A stretch of 64,000 nt of DNA from Bacteroidota bacterium (GCA_963169745.1 CAUJCU010000021.1:1-64000); one strand, 5' to 3'. Shown: positions 1-10,068, counted from the stretch's first letter. The notes: a model not told the origin generated them from the sequence alone. Program-made: numbers and translations.

Positions 1-407
1 AAGCCACTGCTGTCCAATCTAAGCAATCCTACTTTTTTGTTTCCAAAATTGGTGCGTGTTTCCCCCAAAAATCCTACAAAATTATTGGCAAAAGAAGTGT
101 CTTGGCTTCGTAACCAAACATTGGCAACCATTTTCACATCGTTTAAAAATGCAATGATGGGATGATGGCTGTTTCTGCCCCTCTTCTTGGGGTTATAACC
201 CTTTTTCGCTCCTTCCTGTTCGCCATATCGGGTAATGACAGAGGAGTCAATATCCAGCGTAAAATAATTAACCTGCAGATTTTTGAAAAATAATTTTAAA
301 AAATGATGCCCAACTTCTAGATTGATACTTTGATTAAATTTACCAAAATACTTCTTGAGTGTATCCTGAGCAGGAGTTTGCTTCCAGTTAGATGAAGGAG
401 GATGTAA
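1..407 (-). pseudogene. IS1380-type transposase remnant, cut by window edge
   Basis: Read on the minus strand, this stretch encodes the central part of a DDE transposase of the IS1380 type. Visible blocks are LDIDSSVITRYGEQEGAKKG, then YNPKKRGRNSHHP, and near the window edge LLRLDSSG. These match the first and second catalytic-Asp regions of that family. Upstream the frame is broken: an in-frame TAA lies at 408-410 and a TAG at 459-461, with only scraps of N-terminal sequence between and beyond them. The 5' part is therefore degenerate and the element is probably inactive. The 3' half lies outside the window, so the terminal inverted repeats cannot be judged. The family call rests on recognised motifs, not on an alignment. 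Confidence 0.75.
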
Positions 408-578
408 TTAACAAAAGGCAACAATACTCCTGCTGGCAGAAAGAAGTTTATAGGAACTCTATTTTATATTTGAAGTGGATATGATAACTTTTCGGAAGTG
501 ATTAATAGCTTTTGTACTATTGAGAATGACACCGTAAAAGGAGCATATAAATAAGAGTAAATTAATTAAAAGTCACTT

Positions 579-2225
579 TTATTCTTTCTTCCAACCGTCT
601 TTAAGGGTTACAGTACGGTTAAATACTAACTTTTGAGTAGTAGTATCCTTATCTAAACAAAAATAGCCCTTTCGCAAAAATTGATAACGCTCCTGCAATG
701 TCGCCTTTGCCAAATAAGGCTCTGCAAATCCTTCGGTAATTCTTAAACTTTCCGGATTAATATAAGATTTGAAATTATCTCCTGCTGGATTTTCGACTTT
801 AAACAAGCGATCATAAATTCTAAGTTCTACAGGTATGGCTTGTTGTGCGCTAACCCAATGTAAAACCCCTTTGGCTTGTAACCCACTGGTGTCGCTTCCG
901 CTTCGGCTTTCCTGAAAATAATCACAAAATACGGTATGCACTTTCCCAAAACTGTCTTTTTCAAAACCAGTACATTTTATAATAAACCCGTGCTTTAAGC
1001 GCACCATACCACCCGGAAACAAACGAAAATATTTTTTTGGTGGATCTTCCATAAAATCTTCGCGCTCTATAAGTAATTCGCGGCTAAAAGGAATAGCTCT
1101 ATGCCCACAGCTTTCGTCTTCTGGATTAATTTCACCTGACATCATTTCAATCTGGCCTTCAGGATAATTATTGATGATAAGCTTTATGGGATCTTCTACC
1201 ACCATGGCGCGATGTGCTCTTTTGTTTAAATCTTCGCGGATACAAAATTCCAACAACCCAAAATCAATAATGTTTTCTCTGCGAGCAATTCCAATTTTAT
1301 CACAAAAATGGCGCACACTTTCGGGAGTAAAGCCCCTTCTGCGTAACCCACTAATAGTAGGCATACGAGGGTCATCCCAACCATGTACGTGATTTTCGTT
1401 TACTAATTGAAGCAATTTACGTTTGCTCATAACGGTATAATTCAAATTGAGGCGGGCAAATTCAAATTGGCGGCTGGGATATATTTCAAGCTCCTGAATA
1501 AACCAATTGTATAAAGGGCGATGTACCTCAAATTCGAGTGTACAAATTGAGTGTGTAATTTTTTCAATCGAATCACATTGACCATGAGCAAAATCATACA
1601 TAGGGTATATACACCATTGGCTACCGGTACGGTGATGTTCAGCATGTTTAATACGATACATCAAGGGGTCACGAAGGTGCATATTGGGTGAAGTCATATC
1701 TATTTTTGCACGCAATACTTTTTCACCATCCTTAAACTCGCCTTGACGCATACGCTCAAATAAAATTAAGTTTTCTTCTACGCTTCTGTTGCGAAAAGGG
1801 CTTTCTTTACCGGGTTCAGTGGGTGTTCCCTTTTGATGAGCTATTTCAGCAGCAGATAAATCATCCACATAAGCCTTTCCTTTTTTTATCAGTTTTACAG
1901 CATAACCGTAAAGGGTTTCAAAATAATCAGATGAATAATAAACGGCATCCCATTCAAAACCAAGCCATTTGATATTTTCCATTATACTCTCTACATATTC
2001 CGTCTCTTCGGTAACAGGATTGGTGTCATCAAAGCGTAAATTTGTTTTGCCACTATATGTTTTTGCTAAACCAAAATTAAGACATATTGATTTGGCATGA
2101 CCAATATGCAAGTAACCATTTGGCTCCGGTGGAAAGCGGGTAATAATACCTCCAGGAAACTTTCCTTCTTGCAGCTCTTCGCTTATAATTTCCTCTAAAA
2201 AATTAGGCCCTTTTTCAGAACTCAT
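579..2225 (-). CDS. glnS: Glutaminyl-tRNA synthetase
   Basis: Charges tRNA-Gln with glutamine in the cytoplasm (class I aminoacyl-tRNA synthetase). The 548-residue protein has the class I HIGH signature at residues 40-43, inside PPEPNGYLHIGHAKS. It has a KMSKS-type loop, here MSKRK, at residues 266-270, and the LRFDDTNP motif that follows the first nucleotide-binding half. Length fits bacterial GlnRS, and the C-terminal part has the beta-barrel anticodon-binding region. It starts 10 bases after the end of gltX on the same strand, so the two synthetase genes are probably co-transcribed. No promoter is visible in the gap. The presence of a true GlnRS suggests direct Gln-tRNA charging rather than only the amidotransferase route. 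Confidence 0.97.
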   Translation of the reverse strand: MSSEKGPNFLEEIISEELQEGKFPGGIITRFPPEPNGYLHIGHAKSICLNFGLAKTYSGKTNLRFDDTNPVTEETEYVESIMENIKWLGFEWDAVYYSSDYFETLYGYAVKLIKKGKAYVDDLSAAEIAHQKGTPTEPGKESPFRNRSVEENLILFERMRQGEFKDGEKVLRAKIDMTSPNMHLRDPLMYRIKHAEHHRTGSQWCIYPMYDFAHGQCDSIEKITHSICTLEFEVHRPLYNWFIQELEIYPSRQFEFARLNLNYTVMSKRKLLQLVNENHVHGWDDPRMPTISGLRRRGFTPESVRHFCDKIGIARRENIIDFGLLEFCIREDLNKRAHRAMVVEDPIKLIINNYPEGQIEMMSGEINPEDESCGHRAIPFSRELLIEREDFMEDPPKKYFRLFPGGMVRLKHGFIIKCTGFEKDSFGKVHTVFCDYFQESRSGSDTSGLQAKGVLHWVSAQQAIPVELRIYDRLFKVENPAGDNFKSYINPESLRITEGFAEPYLAKATLQERYQFLRKGYFCLDKDTTTQKLVFNRTVTLKDGWKKE

Positions 2226-2235
2226 ATTTCGTAAT

Positions 2236-3792
2236 TTAAAAGTGAGTATTTATTTCGTTTAAAAACTTTGTTATTCTTTTCTTTACAGTGTCTTTATTTA
2301 ATAATGCCATCATTCCAAATAAGTCAACACCACTGCCTTGCCCGCTTAAAGCCACTCTTAAAAGCGGTAACACATCACCCGGCTTTAGTTGCATGGCAAC
2401 TACAGTTTGTTTAAAACAATTTTCTATTGAAGTGTTGTCAAAATTGGTTAGATGCTCTAGATCATTTAAAAACTGTTCAAAAAAAGGTTTTAAAGCAGGC
2501 TTCCAACGTTTTTCAATTATTTGGCGATCGTAATTTTCAGGAGCAGTAAATAAATAAGGAGCAGTTGAATAAAGCTCTGAGGTAAAGTGTATGCGAGGTT
2601 TAATGAGTTCAATGGCTGATTCCAAATAGATTTGATCTAAAATACCACTATTTGAATCAAGATGAAGAACTTCGATTATTTGTGCTTTAAGTTTTTTTGC
2701 CAGTGTAGCAGTTGGCAAGTGTTGTACATATTGTTTGTTAAACCAAAGTGCTTTTTCAGGGTTAAACTTGGCTCCTGCTTTATGCACATGGTCAAATGAA
2801 AACAGTTCAATTAACTCGTGCATATTGAATATTTCTTGTTCGGTACCAGGATTCCACCCTAGCAAAGCCAGCATATTAACAAAGGCATCTGGCTCATAAC
2901 CTTTTTCACGATATCCGGTTGAAATTTCACCACTTACCGGATCTTTCCATTGAAGTGGAAAAACAGGAAACCCTAATCGGTCACCATCTCGTTTGCTTAA
3001 CTTCCCATTTCCGTCAGGCTTAAGCAACAAAGGCAAATGACCATATTCGGGCATTTTATCTAACCAGCCCAAGTAGCGGTAAATTAAAATATGAGCAGGG
3101 GCGCTAGGCAGCCATTCTTCACCCCGTACAGCATGGGTAATTTCCATCAAATAATCATCTACTATATGGGCTAAGTGATAGGTAGGCATTCCATCTGATT
3201 TTAGCAGCACTTTATCATCAACAACATTGGAGTTGAACTTTACAACCCCGCGTATCAAATCAGTAAATACAATTTCTTCGCCTGCATCTACTTTTAATCG
3301 AATAACATAAGCTTGCTCTTTTAAAAGGAGTTCTACTTCATTGGCAGGCAAACTCAAAGAGTTACGCATTTTTGTTCGCGTTTGAGCATTATATGAAAAT
3401 GAGCTGCCAGAGCTTTCAGCTTCCTTTCGGGCTTGGTCTAACTCATCAGCGGTATCAAAAGCATAATAGGCATGACCAGTAGCTATTAATTCCAAAGCAT
3501 ACTTTAGATAAATACCTAATTCTTTACGCTCACTCTGTCTGTAAGGAGCATGTTTCCCACCTACCGAAACACCTTCGTCAATCTTTATTCCACACCAATT
3601 TAATGATTCTATGATATATTCTTCAGCTCCGGGAACAAAACGCGTTTGATCGGTATCCTCAATGCGGAGTAAAAAATCACCTCCATGTTTTTTTGCAAAT
3701 AAAAAACTATATAAGGCAGTTCTTACACCTCCTATATGCAAAGGTCCTGTAGGGCTTGGTGCAAATCGTAATCGTATGCTGCGGTTTATCAT
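2236..3792 (-). CDS. gltX: Glutamyl-tRNA synthetase
   Basis: Attaches glutamate to tRNA-Glu in the cytoplasm. The 518-residue protein begins with the class I signature RFAPSPTGPLHIGG (HIGG at 19-22) and carries the KMSKS-type loop KLSKRDGDR at 264-272. The spacing, with a glutamate-specific insert between them and an alpha-helical C-terminal anticodon domain, is that of bacterial GltX. The ATG at 3790-3792 follows a TATCTTTG box (3813-3820) by about 20 bases, which supports this start. It is the first gene of a two-gene unit with glnS. It is the discriminating GluRS or a non-discriminating one; the sequence alone does not settle this, but the adjacent glnS favours discriminating. Confidence 0.97.
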   Translation of the reverse strand: MINRSIRLRFAPSPTGPLHIGGVRTALYSFLFAKKHGGDFLLRIEDTDQTRFVPGAEEYIIESLNWCGIKIDEGVSVGGKHAPYRQSERKELGIYLKYALELIATGHAYYAFDTADELDQARKEAESSGSSFSYNAQTRTKMRNSLSLPANEVELLLKEQAYVIRLKVDAGEEIVFTDLIRGVVKFNSNVVDDKVLLKSDGMPTYHLAHIVDDYLMEITHAVRGEEWLPSAPAHILIYRYLGWLDKMPEYGHLPLLLKPDGNGKLSKRDGDRLGFPVFPLQWKDPVSGEISTGYREKGYEPDAFVNMLALLGWNPGTEQEIFNMHELIELFSFDHVHKAGAKFNPEKALWFNKQYVQHLPTATLAKKLKAQIIEVLHLDSNSGILDQIYLESAIELIKPRIHFTSELYSTAPYLFTAPENYDRQIIEKRWKPALKPFFEQFLNDLEHLTNFDNTSIENCFKQTVVAMQLKPGDVLPLLRVALSGQGSGVDLFGMMALLNKDTVKKRITKFLNEINTHF

Positions 3793-4135
3793 AATTAAAG
3801 ATTAACAAACGGCAAAGATAGTTTTTATAAAGCTTTGTTACATAGAACCAATGAAAAATTAGGTCTGTACCCAATCAAAAATATTTAATATTTTAGACCT
3901 AAAGAACCAAGCTGTTTTTTTAATAAAATTACCAATTTCATGGCTTTTATTTTGTTGCGGTTTCAATTTTTTATACCATTGTCTCATAAGGCCGTTCAAA
4001 ACATTTATTTTTAGAATAGGCTCAATTAGTATTAGGTACATATCATGAGATCAAGAAAAACAATGTACATTTAAAATAAATTTGAAATAATACCAACAAA
4101 AACTATATTTGAGTAAACAATTAAAACCCAACAAC
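3793..4135. other. Divergent intergenic region
   Basis: This 343-base gap separates gltX (leftward) from a secreted-protein gene (rightward). It holds the gltX -7 box at 3813-3820. A 60-codon open frame on the minus strand (3859-4041) has no recognisable domain, no promoter box and biased AT-rich content, so it is not called as a gene. Nothing else convincing is seen. Confidence 0.5.
3813..3820 (-). promoter_or_regulatory. Promoter -7 box of gltX-glnS
   Basis: On the minus strand this reads TATCTTTG, a full match to the Bacteroidota primary-sigma -7 consensus TAnnTTTG. Transcription would begin near 3809, giving a leader of about 16 bases before the gltX ATG. No clear -33 TTTG was seen. Confidence 0.6.
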
Positions 4136-5938
4136 ATGAAAAAATATATACTTATTACATTTATTTTTTTTGTAAGTGTTTTGACATTAAGAGCCCAATG
4201 TCCCGGATGTGTAATTGATCAAACCTGTGTGGCAAACCCGGCTGCGCCCACATTATGCCCGGCCACTTTACCCGATGGCACGCTAAATGTAGCCTATGAT
4301 GAGAATATTACCTTTTATATGCCTGCTCAGTTTCAAGCCCAGGGGGTTAATGTAACGCTAAATAAAATTACCGTAATAGGTCTTACGGGTATGCCTCCAG
4401 GATTAAACTGGCAAACAAGTGCCTCACCACAAAATATTTTTTATCCCTCTTCAAACCCTCCAACTTCCGAAAGAGGATGTGTAAAAATATGTGGTACTCC
4501 AACAGCTTTTGGGCAGTTTAATTTAGTGGTTTCAGTTGTTGCTGAGGTAATCACTCCTTTTGGAAATATGACTCAAAATGAATCATTTTCTATTCCTCTA
4601 AATATTATTACACCTCCGGGTGCAAATGCCTCCTATACCTATGCCCCTGCTTTAGGCTGTGTTCCTCTTGATGTTAATTTTGAAGCCACCATAAATCCAC
4701 AAGGTTTTGAATACTTAACCTATAACTGGGACTTTAATAATGGAGCTAATTCAACAGATAAAATTCCGCCAACTCAAACCTTTGCGCAACCAGATACTTA
4801 TTACGTATCACTCAATACCAAGAAATATGCTTATCGCTTATCTTCAATAACTGTTACAGCCACCGGAACAGCTTGGTGTGGTGATGTAGAAGAACCCAAT
4901 ATTTTTGGCTGCGTTGGTTCGCCCGATTTTTATTTCTTACTGACTAATGCTGGAGTAACACAAACTTCAGCTACTATTAATGATCAAACAACTGCAACAT
5001 TTACGGGGTTAAATTTTATAATTACCGATCCTGTATTATCACTGCAATTTTTTGACGAGGATGCTATTTCGGTCGATGATAACTTAGGAACATATCTTTT
5101 TACCGCTCCGGGTGCAGGAACTTTTAATTTTAGTACCAACGAAACAATGGGTAGCTTTACAATTGATACTGTTTTTACCCAACAATTTACCGAAACAGAT
5201 ACTGTTATTGCCTACCCAACTCCTGCTGTTCCAATTATTACAGCCAGCAATAGTTTAAACATTTGCCAGGGCGATTCTTTAGTGCTTTCTGTTCCCCAAA
5301 ATAGCAGTACTTTTCAGTGGTATTTGAATGATACTACCCTGCTCATTGGAGCCACTACAAATAGTTTAGCTATTGTTAACAGCGGTTCTTACAAAATTAC
5401 TGAAACTAATATTTATGGCTGTAATGCTACTTCGGCAAATACAAATGTTCAAGTTTTTCCACTGCCCCCTGCACCTAACTTAATGGTTAATGGAGGCACT
5501 ATTATAAGTGGAGCCTCCGGAAACTTTCAATGGTACTTTAACGGAACAACAATTCCAGGAGCCAATCAACCTAATTTACTTTATACCGATACCGGTTCCT
5601 ATACACTTGTGGTTACCTCTTCTGATGGCTGCATAAATTCCTCTACAATACATATTACAACTCCGAGTGGTTTATATAGCTTAACAAACAATCAGGTAAT
5701 TTCCATAGCTCCCAACCCAGCTCAAAATACATTAAATATTATTCCTGAAAGTGCTCTAAACACTCCGGTAAATATCGAAATTACAGATATTAGAGGAACA
5801 AAGATTTACAATAAAAATGAAATACTGTTGCATCAACCAATAGCTTTAGATGTAAGCGTATTAAGTAATGGAATTTACTTTATTTCAGTTTATAACGAAC
5901 AATTTAGGCAACTGCAAAAAGTGATTATCAGCAAATAG
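4136..5938 (+). CDS. Secreted PKD-domain protein with T9SS type A sorting domain
   Basis: A 600-residue exported protein, probably surface-attached or released through the type IX secretion system. It starts with a signal peptide (MKKYILITFIFFVSVLTLRA) ending near RAQ, followed by a cysteine-rich segment. A PKD-like beta-sandwich lies around residues 165-250, with the typical YNWDFNNG turn. Two Ig-like segments containing FQWYLNDT and FQWYFNGT come after residue 380. The last ~80 residues form a type A sorting domain (SIAPNPAQNTLNI ... LSNGIYFISVYN ... KVIISK). The ATG at 4136 is preferred over an upstream TTG nine codons earlier because the signal peptide begins there. Its ligand or substrate cannot be told; no catalytic domain is visible. 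Confidence 0.85.
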   Translation: MKKYILITFIFFVSVLTLRAQCPGCVIDQTCVANPAAPTLCPATLPDGTLNVAYDENITFYMPAQFQAQGVNVTLNKITVIGLTGMPPGLNWQTSASPQNIFYPSSNPPTSERGCVKICGTPTAFGQFNLVVSVVAEVITPFGNMTQNESFSIPLNIITPPGANASYTYAPALGCVPLDVNFEATINPQGFEYLTYNWDFNNGANSTDKIPPTQTFAQPDTYYVSLNTKKYAYRLSSITVTATGTAWCGDVEEPNIFGCVGSPDFYFLLTNAGVTQTSATINDQTTATFTGLNFIITDPVLSLQFFDEDAISVDDNLGTYLFTAPGAGTFNFSTNETMGSFTIDTVFTQQFTETDTVIAYPTPAVPIITASNSLNICQGDSLVLSVPQNSSTFQWYLNDTTLLIGATTNSLAIVNSGSYKITETNIYGCNATSANTNVQVFPLPPAPNLMVNGGTIISGASGNFQWYFNGTTIPGANQPNLLYTDTGSYTLVVTSSDGCINSSTIHITTPSGLYSLTNNQVISIAPNPAQNTLNIIPESALNTPVNIEITDIRGTKIYNKNEILLHQPIALDVSVLSNGIYFISVYNEQFRQLQKVIISK

Positions 5939-5995
5939 CTTATTTTAACGTAGGGTCTAAGCCCTCAAAGGCTATATTTGTATTGATTTAAAAGA

Positions 5996-7828
5996 TTGAA
6001 AACCTATTTTAGACTCATAAGCTTTGCCAGACCTTTAGGAAAGTATTTTCCTGAGTATCTTATATATACATTGTTGGGAGTAGTTTTCGGATTAATCAAC
6101 TTTACCTTGTTTATTCCGTTGCTCAATTTGCTGTTTACTTCATATAACCCCAACGAATTACCAACTACCTTACCGGCCTTTAGTTTAACAATTGATTATT
6201 TTAAAAACGTATTCAACTATTACTTTTATCAAATTATTCAACAAGGTGGAAAAACAGCGGCTTTACAATATGTATGCTGGGTTATTTTCTTTTCTGTATT
6301 GTTAAGTAATTTATTTAAGTTTCTGTCTCAACGAGTGCTCACTTCGGTACGAACCAAAGTTGTTAAAAATATTCGCGAGGCGGTTTTTAATAAAATAACC
6401 GAAAGTGATATCCGCTTTTTTTACAACCATCGAAAAGGGGATTTAATTTCTACCTTGAGTAATGATGTTCACGAAGTTGAAAACTCCGTTGTAAGCTCTC
6501 TTCAGGTAATCATTAGGGAGCCTTTTATGCTTATCGGATTTTTTATTTTGCTGTTTAGTATGTCGGCACGCTTAACTTTATTTACACTCTTGTTGCTCCC
6601 CCTTTCTTTTCTAATTATAGCGCAAATTACCAAACGATTAAAAAGAGATGCCTTGCGAAGTCAAGACTTATTGGGCTATATTATGGGAACTATTGAAGAA
6701 ACCATTTCGGGTATTCGCATTGTAAAGGCTTTTAGTGGGGAGGAATACACTAAAAAGAAATTCGATATTCAAAATAATAAGTACCGGGAGTTGTTGAAAG
6801 CTGTAGTTAACAAGCGTGAATTAGCTTCGCCTTTAAGTGAATTTATGGGGGTAACGGTTTTAACTATTATGTTTTTTTATGGAGGCAGTTTGGTGCTTGA
6901 GAACTCAGGCGATTTAACGGCAAGTGAGTTTATTACCTATATTATTCTTTATTCGCAGGTATTGGTGCCGGCCAAAAACATTTCTACCGCTGTAACAAAT
7001 ATTCAAAAAGGATTAGTTTCGGGACAAAGATTGTTGAATTTAATAGATACAAAAATTGAAATAGTAGAAAAAGAGAATGCTCTTATTTTAAAAGATTTTT
7101 GGCATCAGATTGATTTTAAAGAGGTATCTTTTTCTCACGGAAGCTTTCAGGTTCTTAAGGCAATTAATTTGCGTATTGAAAAAGGGAAAACCGTTGCTTT
7201 AGTTGGCCCTTCAGGAGCGGGTAAAAGCACATTGGCCGATATGGTTCCTCGTTTTTATGATGTAAGTGAGGGGGCCATACTGATTGACGGAGTAAATATT
7301 AAAGAAGTAAGCCTTAAAAGCCTACGCCAATTAATGGGAACAGTTACTCAGGAGTCAATATTGTTTAATGACTCAGTAGCGGCTAATATTGCTTATGGCG
7401 AAGAAAATCCGGATATGAATAAAGTAAAAGAAGCCGCCTGTATTGCCAATGCTCATGAGTTTATTATGGCTTTGGCCGAAGGATACCAAACGAATATTGG
7501 CGACCGAGGTGGAAAGCTTTCAGGTGGTCAACGCCAGCGTTTATCTATAGCCCGTGCCGTTTATAAAAATCCTCCAATTTTAATTTTAGATGAAGCTACC
7601 TCTGCTTTGGATACAGAGTCAGAAAAAATGGTACAAGAAGCTTTAACCAACCTTATGAAAAATCGTACCACCCTTGTAATTGCTCATCGCTTAAGCACTA
7701 TTCAGCATGCTGATGAAATAATTGTTTTAGATCAAGGTCATATTGTAGAACAAGGTACTCACAGCTCCTTAATGAATGCACGCGGCTTATATCATAAACT
7801 CTGCCAAATGCAAGCGTTTAACAGTTAA
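5996..7828 (+). CDS. ABC exporter, fused permease and ATPase (MsbA-like)
   Basis: A half-transporter of 610 residues that works as a homodimer in the inner membrane to export lipids, drugs or peptides using ATP. Residues ~1-330 contain the six-helix ABC transmembrane domain. The nucleotide-binding domain follows, with Walker A GPSGAGKST at 404-412, the signature LSGGQ at 508-512, Walker B ILILDEATSALD just after, and the switch histidine in VIAHRLST. The start is TTG at 5996: no ATG is available near it, and the protein aligns from MKTYFRLIS as expected for this family. It stands alone, convergent with the methyltransferase gene. MsbA-type lipid A flipping is possible but the substrate is inference. 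Confidence 0.93.
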   Translation: MKTYFRLISFARPLGKYFPEYLIYTLLGVVFGLINFTLFIPLLNLLFTSYNPNELPTTLPAFSLTIDYFKNVFNYYFYQIIQQGGKTAALQYVCWVIFFSVLLSNLFKFLSQRVLTSVRTKVVKNIREAVFNKITESDIRFFYNHRKGDLISTLSNDVHEVENSVVSSLQVIIREPFMLIGFFILLFSMSARLTLFTLLLLPLSFLIIAQITKRLKRDALRSQDLLGYIMGTIEETISGIRIVKAFSGEEYTKKKFDIQNNKYRELLKAVVNKRELASPLSEFMGVTVLTIMFFYGGSLVLENSGDLTASEFITYIILYSQVLVPAKNISTAVTNIQKGLVSGQRLLNLIDTKIEIVEKENALILKDFWHQIDFKEVSFSHGSFQVLKAINLRIEKGKTVALVGPSGAGKSTLADMVPRFYDVSEGAILIDGVNIKEVSLKSLRQLMGTVTQESILFNDSVAANIAYGEENPDMNKVKEAACIANAHEFIMALAEGYQTNIGDRGGKLSGGQRQRLSIARAVYKNPPILILDEATSALDTESEKMVQEALTNLMKNRTTLVIAHRLSTIQHADEIIVLDQGHIVEQGTHSSLMNARGLYHKLCQMQAFNS

Positions 7829-7835
7829 TTCAGGG

Positions 7836-7872
7836 GGCTAAAAAAACAGATAATTATAAAGGCTTTTTAGCC
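7836..7872. terminator. Possible bidirectional terminator between convergent genes
   Basis: GGCTAAAAA at 7836-7844 is matched by TTTTTAGCC at 7864-7872 around an AT-rich loop. It lies between the ends of the ABC exporter and the methyltransferase, and overlaps the last codons of the latter. The stem is short, so this is tentative. Confidence 0.4.
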
Positions 7873-8795
7873 AATACGTAAAAATAACGTTTAAATATTT
7901 CTCCTTTTTCAACAATAAACCCTTTCTCTTTCATCCCGGTTTCAAAAGGCTCTAAAGAAGTAAAATGATAGGTATGATCATCATGCCCAACCTTACTTTT
8001 TTTGTAGTATAAATACCTTGACAAACGTTCAAAAAAACTATCTGAGAATAATTTTTGAGATGTTGAAGTAACATCTTCGGCATGGGCAGGAATATCTAAA
8101 TGACTGCTTACAAATAAGGTACCCCCTGGCTTTAATATTCGGAAAGCTTCAGCAAAAAAAGCTTTATAATCTTTAAAATGGTCAATTGATGAAAGACTCA
8201 TAACCACATCAGCAAAATTATTTTTAAATGGCAACTCTTCGGCATAAGCCATTATGTGTTTAAGCTTGAGCTGAGTTAATTTAGGATAAATACGAACAAA
8301 CTGATCATGCAATAAACGCAAATTAGGATCTACCAAATAATAATCAATGGTTTCTGGGTACTGGAAAAAAGAACACCAAGCATGCCCCGTTCCGGCTCCA
8401 ATATCTACTACAATTTTATCTTTTATAGCTCCCATTCCCGACCGTAAAGCCAAATAATTATTTATAGGAGCACTATTAAGCAATGTATAAGGCGATAAAG
8501 ATTTATGATAGTTCATAAACTGCACATTTAAACGTTCCCATTCTTTGTCTTCAGGCTTAGAATCTGTTGCCTTAATAAAATCTAGTACATTGTTTTGTTT
8601 AGTAAATTTTTTTCCATTCTTATTACAAATAACCATATCGCCCTCTATGCTTAAAACGCCTTCGCTTTCTCCAGGACTGCGCATATTGTTCAAATAATTT
8701 TCAACAGCCTCGCGATTTTGATGGTAAAGTTGAGCCGGTTCGTATATGTTGCGCTCTTTATCTATTAAATTAAAATAAATTTCTTCAGAATTCAT
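7854..8795 (-). CDS. Class I SAM-dependent methyltransferase
   Basis: A 313-residue protein with a Rossmann methyltransferase domain from about residue 120 onward. Motif I is VVDIGAGTGHAW, the acidic end of strand 2 is YYLVDPN, and motif IV-like ADVVMSLSSIDHF is followed by AFRILKPGGTLFVSS. This is the UbiE/COQ5 or Methyltransf_11 pattern. The N-terminal ~100 residues resemble the short domain often found before such domains in polysaccharide or natural-product methyltransferases, but the substrate is unknown. The ATG at 8795 is chosen over a TTG six codons upstream because a TACTTTTG box at 8811-8818 puts the transcription start near 8807, after that TTG. The neighbour upstream is a glycosyltransferase, which may hint at a role in glycan modification. 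Confidence 0.85.
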   Translation of the reverse strand: MNSEEIYFNLIDKERNIYEPAQLYHQNREAVENYLNNMRSPGESEGVLSIEGDMVICNKNGKKFTKQNNVLDFIKATDSKPEDKEWERLNVQFMNYHKSLSPYTLLNSAPINNYLALRSGMGAIKDKIVVDIGAGTGHAWCSFFQYPETIDYYLVDPNLRLLHDQFVRIYPKLTQLKLKHIMAYAEELPFKNNFADVVMSLSSIDHFKDYKAFFAEAFRILKPGGTLFVSSHLDIPAHAEDVTSTSQKLFSDSFFERLSRYLYYKKSKVGHDDHTYHFTSLEPFETGMKEKGFIVEKGEIFKRYFYVLAKKPL

Positions 8796-8810
8796 AATTA
8801 CAGTTTCGTA

Positions 8811-8818
8811 CAAAAGTA
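8811..8818 (-). promoter_or_regulatory. Promoter -7 box of methyltransferase gene
   Basis: Minus strand TACTTTTG matches TAnnTTTG. Predicted start of transcription is near 8807 with a leader of about 12 bases to the ATG at 8795. Confidence 0.5.
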
Positions 8819-8843
8819 TTAGTTTTTTATTAATAGTATGGCT

Positions 8844-10064
8844 TTAATTAGAGAGATGCGAATCCAGCATTTTCACAAATGAACCAAAGTTTTTTTCGGC
8901 ATTATATTTTTCATTCCACGTTTCGTATGCTTTATCAGAATACAATTTGTATTCTGAAGCATCCATTTCATAAAAACGAATAATTTCTGACGCAATTTCA
9001 TCAATATTGGGGTGTGAGGGCAACAAGCAGCCATTTTGAAGATTTACAATTTCGGCACTCCCTCCAACATTTGTAGCAAGAACTGGAATTCCAAAACTCA
9101 TAGCCTCCATAATGGAAACAGGAACCCCCTCCGAAGAGCTGACATTGATAAAAAGATGCGGTTGAATTTCTGAATAGGCATTTAAAACTTCAGTATTAGG
9201 AATGAAACCCGGAAGTTGAACCCGAATGTTGGATGGGAGCTTTGATACGGCATTTTTTAAAATATCCATTGTTGGACCACTGCCAAAATGAGTCCAAAAA
9301 ATTGTTCTTTCTCCCATTTTTCCAAGTGCTTCGGCTATATACTGTACTCTTTTGGTTTGATAAACACTAGAACAACTAACAATTGAAAAAGGAGCACTAT
9401 TAGGTTTTATTCTAACACTGTGATTAACGACACCCAGACGCGATAAAGTAAAAACACTTGGTTTTACATGCCATTTTTTTACGGCATAATCTATACCATC
9501 TTGAGAAATGGAATAGATAGGAATATAATCGGTAATAAATTTTTTGAACGGAAGATAAAGGTAGTCGCTTTCTTCAAAATAAATATCCCAACGGTGCATT
9601 CGCGATACGGCTTTAATTTCATATTTTCTTTTCAATAGGGCAAGTGAAATGGCACATTCTGTATTCCAATAGGCATAAAAAAGGGTGTTGTGAGTACGTT
9701 TAATTTTTGTATCTAAAAAACGAGCTATTCTCCTACTTTGTCTAAGCGTAATTAGCAATGTTGAAAGTATTCCAAAGCTAATTTTTACATTGTAGTTATT
9801 TCGAATATGTTTTATTTCTTGCCAAAATAATGGAGAAAAGACACCCCATAAAGCGATTGCTTTTTGAAATTTTGTAAGTGGAATATGACAGAGCAGTACG
9901 TCACAATTTTGAGGAATTTTTCGAAGTTTATTATCTTGTTGATGTATAGGAACAATGGTTACTTTTTCAAATTGGGTACACAAATATTCAATTTCACTTT
10001 CCAAATACGCTTCGCCCATTCCAAAAGGGAAGCCGTAAGTAATAAGTACTACCTGTTTTTGCAT
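8844..10064 (-). CDS. Glycosyltransferase family 4 (GT-B fold)
   Basis: A 406-residue cytoplasmic glycosyltransferase that likely transfers a sugar from a nucleotide-activated donor during surface polysaccharide or glycan assembly. The N-terminal lobe begins MQKQVVLITYGFPFGMGEAY. The C-terminal donor-binding lobe includes SSVYQTKRVQYIAEAL and the retaining-GT EX7E motif in SSSEGVPVSIMEAMSFG, followed by IPVLATNVGGSAEIV, all typical of GT4. A longer frame reaches 10184, but the added 40 residues are hydrophobic and basic with no family match. A TATCTTTG promoter box at 10069-10076 lies right before the ATG at 10064, so 10064 is taken as the start. Acceptor and donor sugars are unknown. Confidence 0.88.
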   Translation of the reverse strand: MQKQVVLITYGFPFGMGEAYLESEIEYLCTQFEKVTIVPIHQQDNKLRKIPQNCDVLLCHIPLTKFQKAIALWGVFSPLFWQEIKHIRNNYNVKISFGILSTLLITLRQSRRIARFLDTKIKRTHNTLFYAYWNTECAISLALLKRKYEIKAVSRMHRWDIYFEESDYLYLPFKKFITDYIPIYSISQDGIDYAVKKWHVKPSVFTLSRLGVVNHSVRIKPNSAPFSIVSCSSVYQTKRVQYIAEALGKMGERTIFWTHFGSGPTMDILKNAVSKLPSNIRVQLPGFIPNTEVLNAYSEIQPHLFINVSSSEGVPVSIMEAMSFGIPVLATNVGGSAEIVNLQNGCLLPSHPNIDEIASEIIRFYEMDASEYKLYSDKAYETWNEKYNAEKNFGSFVKMLDSHLSN

Positions 10065-10068
10065 AGTG

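Noticed and set aside
3859-4041. 60-codon open frame on the minus strand upstream of the PKD protein
   Set aside because: No domain, no promoter box and composition like the surrounding AT-rich gap; probably chance.
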